From positions 1 to 33,285 of the forward strand of contig JAHHHK010000052.1 of assembly GCA_019359395.1 (NCBI GenBank): 33,285 nt of DNA. The letters are read 5' to 3'. A program made the position numbers and the translations under genes. Below, piece by piece: positions 32,701 through 33,285 of the stretch (positions are counted from its first letter, which is position 1; each line of letters opens with the position of its first letter). The notes under the pieces are model-generated. The model had not been told where the DNA came from. It did no database searches and saw only the letters and a program-made list of their open reading frames with translations. Source of the stretch: Komarekiella atlantica HA4396-MV6. Lineage in GTDB: Bacteria > Cyanobacteriota > Cyanobacteriia > Cyanobacteriales > Nostocaceae.

Positions 32701-33029
32701 CTCAATATCAAAATTTGATCAAGAAAGTTTTAACAGAGTATCAAAGAATATCGTCACAAGTTACTGTTTGTGACGTGGACGAAGTATTAATGTTTGATGA
32801 TAATAGAAGTCAATATCTTTGGTTCAATATTGGTTGGAAACAAGGGAAGAGAATTAAAGGAATTTCTGTTTATATTCGTATTAAAAATGAAAAAATTTAT
32901 ATCGAAGAAGATTTGACTGAGGAAGGAATGGCAACTGAGTTAATGCATTTAGGTGTTCTTGCTAGTGATATTGTCTTGGCTTTTCAGCCTCCAGAAGTGA
33001 GGAAATATACTGAGTTTGCAACAGTTTAA
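32688..33029 (+). CDS. xisI: XisI family protein
   Basis: 113 residues, full length. MDKLTQYQNLIKKVLTEYQR, VLMFDDNRSQYLWFNIGWKQ, VYIRIKNEKIYIEEDLTEEG and LGVLASDIVLAFQPPEVRKY are the family hallmarks of XisI (fdxN-element excision controlling factor). A ribosome site AGGAGA lies within the end of xisH and the start overlaps it by 13 bases, so the two are translated together and probably work as a complex. The last codons and the stop fall within the first copy of a perfect 76-bp tandem duplication, so the gene end is repeated just downstream. Confidence 0.93.
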   Translation: MDKLTQYQNLIKKVLTEYQRISSQVTVCDVDEVLMFDDNRSQYLWFNIGWKQGKRIKGISVYIRIKNEKIYIEEDLTEEGMATELMHLGVLASDIVLAFQPPEVRKYTEFATV

Positions 33030-33163
33030 TATTATTTCCTACCTCTAACCGCAACTGTACGTTAATACCCTCGTCTAAGTAGAAGCGAAGTTTGCAACAG
33101 TTTAATATTATTTCCTACCTCTAACCGCAACTGTACGTTAATACCCTCGTCTAAGTAGAAGCG
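33013..33163. repeat. Perfect 76-bp tandem duplication over the xisI 3' end
   Basis: Copy 1 is 33013-33088 and copy 2 is 33089-33163 (75 identical bases, plus one base at the junction). The first copy contains the last five codons and the stop of xisI; the second repeats them out of context. Lack of any difference points to a recent event. Confidence 0.95.
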
Positions 33164-33229
33164 TTCAAGGGGCGACAATCGCCTCTAAACCGAGGCAGAT
33201 AAAGGTTTGGGGGATAAAGACCCCTTGAA
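33164..33229 (+). ncRNA. Structured element downstream of xisI
   Basis: TTCAAGGGG (33164-33172) pairs perfectly with CCCCTTGAA (33221-33229), enclosing an inner GCCTC/GAGGC stem (33181-33185 and 33192-33196). TAAACC and GGTTT inside can form a competing stem. It starts directly at the end of the 76-bp duplication. It could be a terminator, a mobile-element end or a small structured RNA; no T-run follows. Confidence 0.35.
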
Positions 33230-33285
33230 AAATTTGTGTACTTATTGAGAATGAAGTGTATAAGGGTAGTAGATTCTTCTGTGGG

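Noticed and set aside
1-33285. CRISPR array, rRNA or tRNA genes
   Set aside because: The only regular arrays are the contiguous 21-bp minisatellite and the 76-bp duplication, neither with spacers; no cloverleaf or rRNA-like stretch was recognised in the gaps.

Overview
The window is chromosomal DNA of a filamentous, heterocyst-type cyanobacterium, close to Nostoc/Anabaena. Supporting signs are the many GCGATCGC (HIP1) octamers, a cyanobacterial LexA box in front of recA, a SmtA-type metallothionein, a CPP1-like J-domain protein, DUF2811, an SpkB-like pentapeptide kinase, XisH/XisI, and many short palindromic intergenic repeats. All calls come from reading the sequence; no database search was run.

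Layout. 1-700 is a decayed region: the C-terminal end of an IS630-type transposase, then a broken fragment of acsF (Mg-protoporphyrin monomethyl ester cyclase). 822-4025 holds three minus-strand genes: a periplasmic solute-binding protein, a BON-domain protein and a TauE/SafE permease with a MITE-like element upstream. 5065-9739 holds LexA-controlled recA, a Ser/Thr kinase with pentapeptide repeats followed by an FHA protein, and a metallothionein behind an ArsR/SmtB-type operator. 9791-12198 has a strong hairpin between convergent genes, hemL, a ChaB-like gene and hisIE. 12199-15473 has a small DnaA-box cluster, a DUF2811 gene, an OmpR-type response regulator, two structured intergenic elements and a CPP1-like gene. 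15658-18419 is a minus-strand SDR -> HPPD -> HAD run.

The most unusual region is 18902-27171, all on the plus strand: an XRE regulator, a small possibly vestigial ORF, a membrane-anchored vWA protein with an FHA-like cytoplasmic tail, a 916-aa tubulin/FtsZ-like protein with an intact GGTGSGT loop, and a 1018-aa coiled-coil membrane protein. By direct comparison, the N-terminal part of this last protein looks like a second tubulin-like domain that has lost its nucleotide-binding loop. I read this as a membrane-linked tubulin/pseudo-tubulin apparatus with an external vWA sensor or adhesion domain. Its function is unknown.

27298-32007 is a minus-strand group: a glycosyltransferase, two tandem TVP38/TMEM64 membrane proteins and a MerA-like flavoprotein disulfide oxidoreductase. 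An eleven-copy 21-bp tandem repeat lies between the glycosyltransferase and the first TVP38 gene. The window ends with xisH-xisI, a perfect 76-bp tandem duplication covering the end of xisI, and a structured element just after it.
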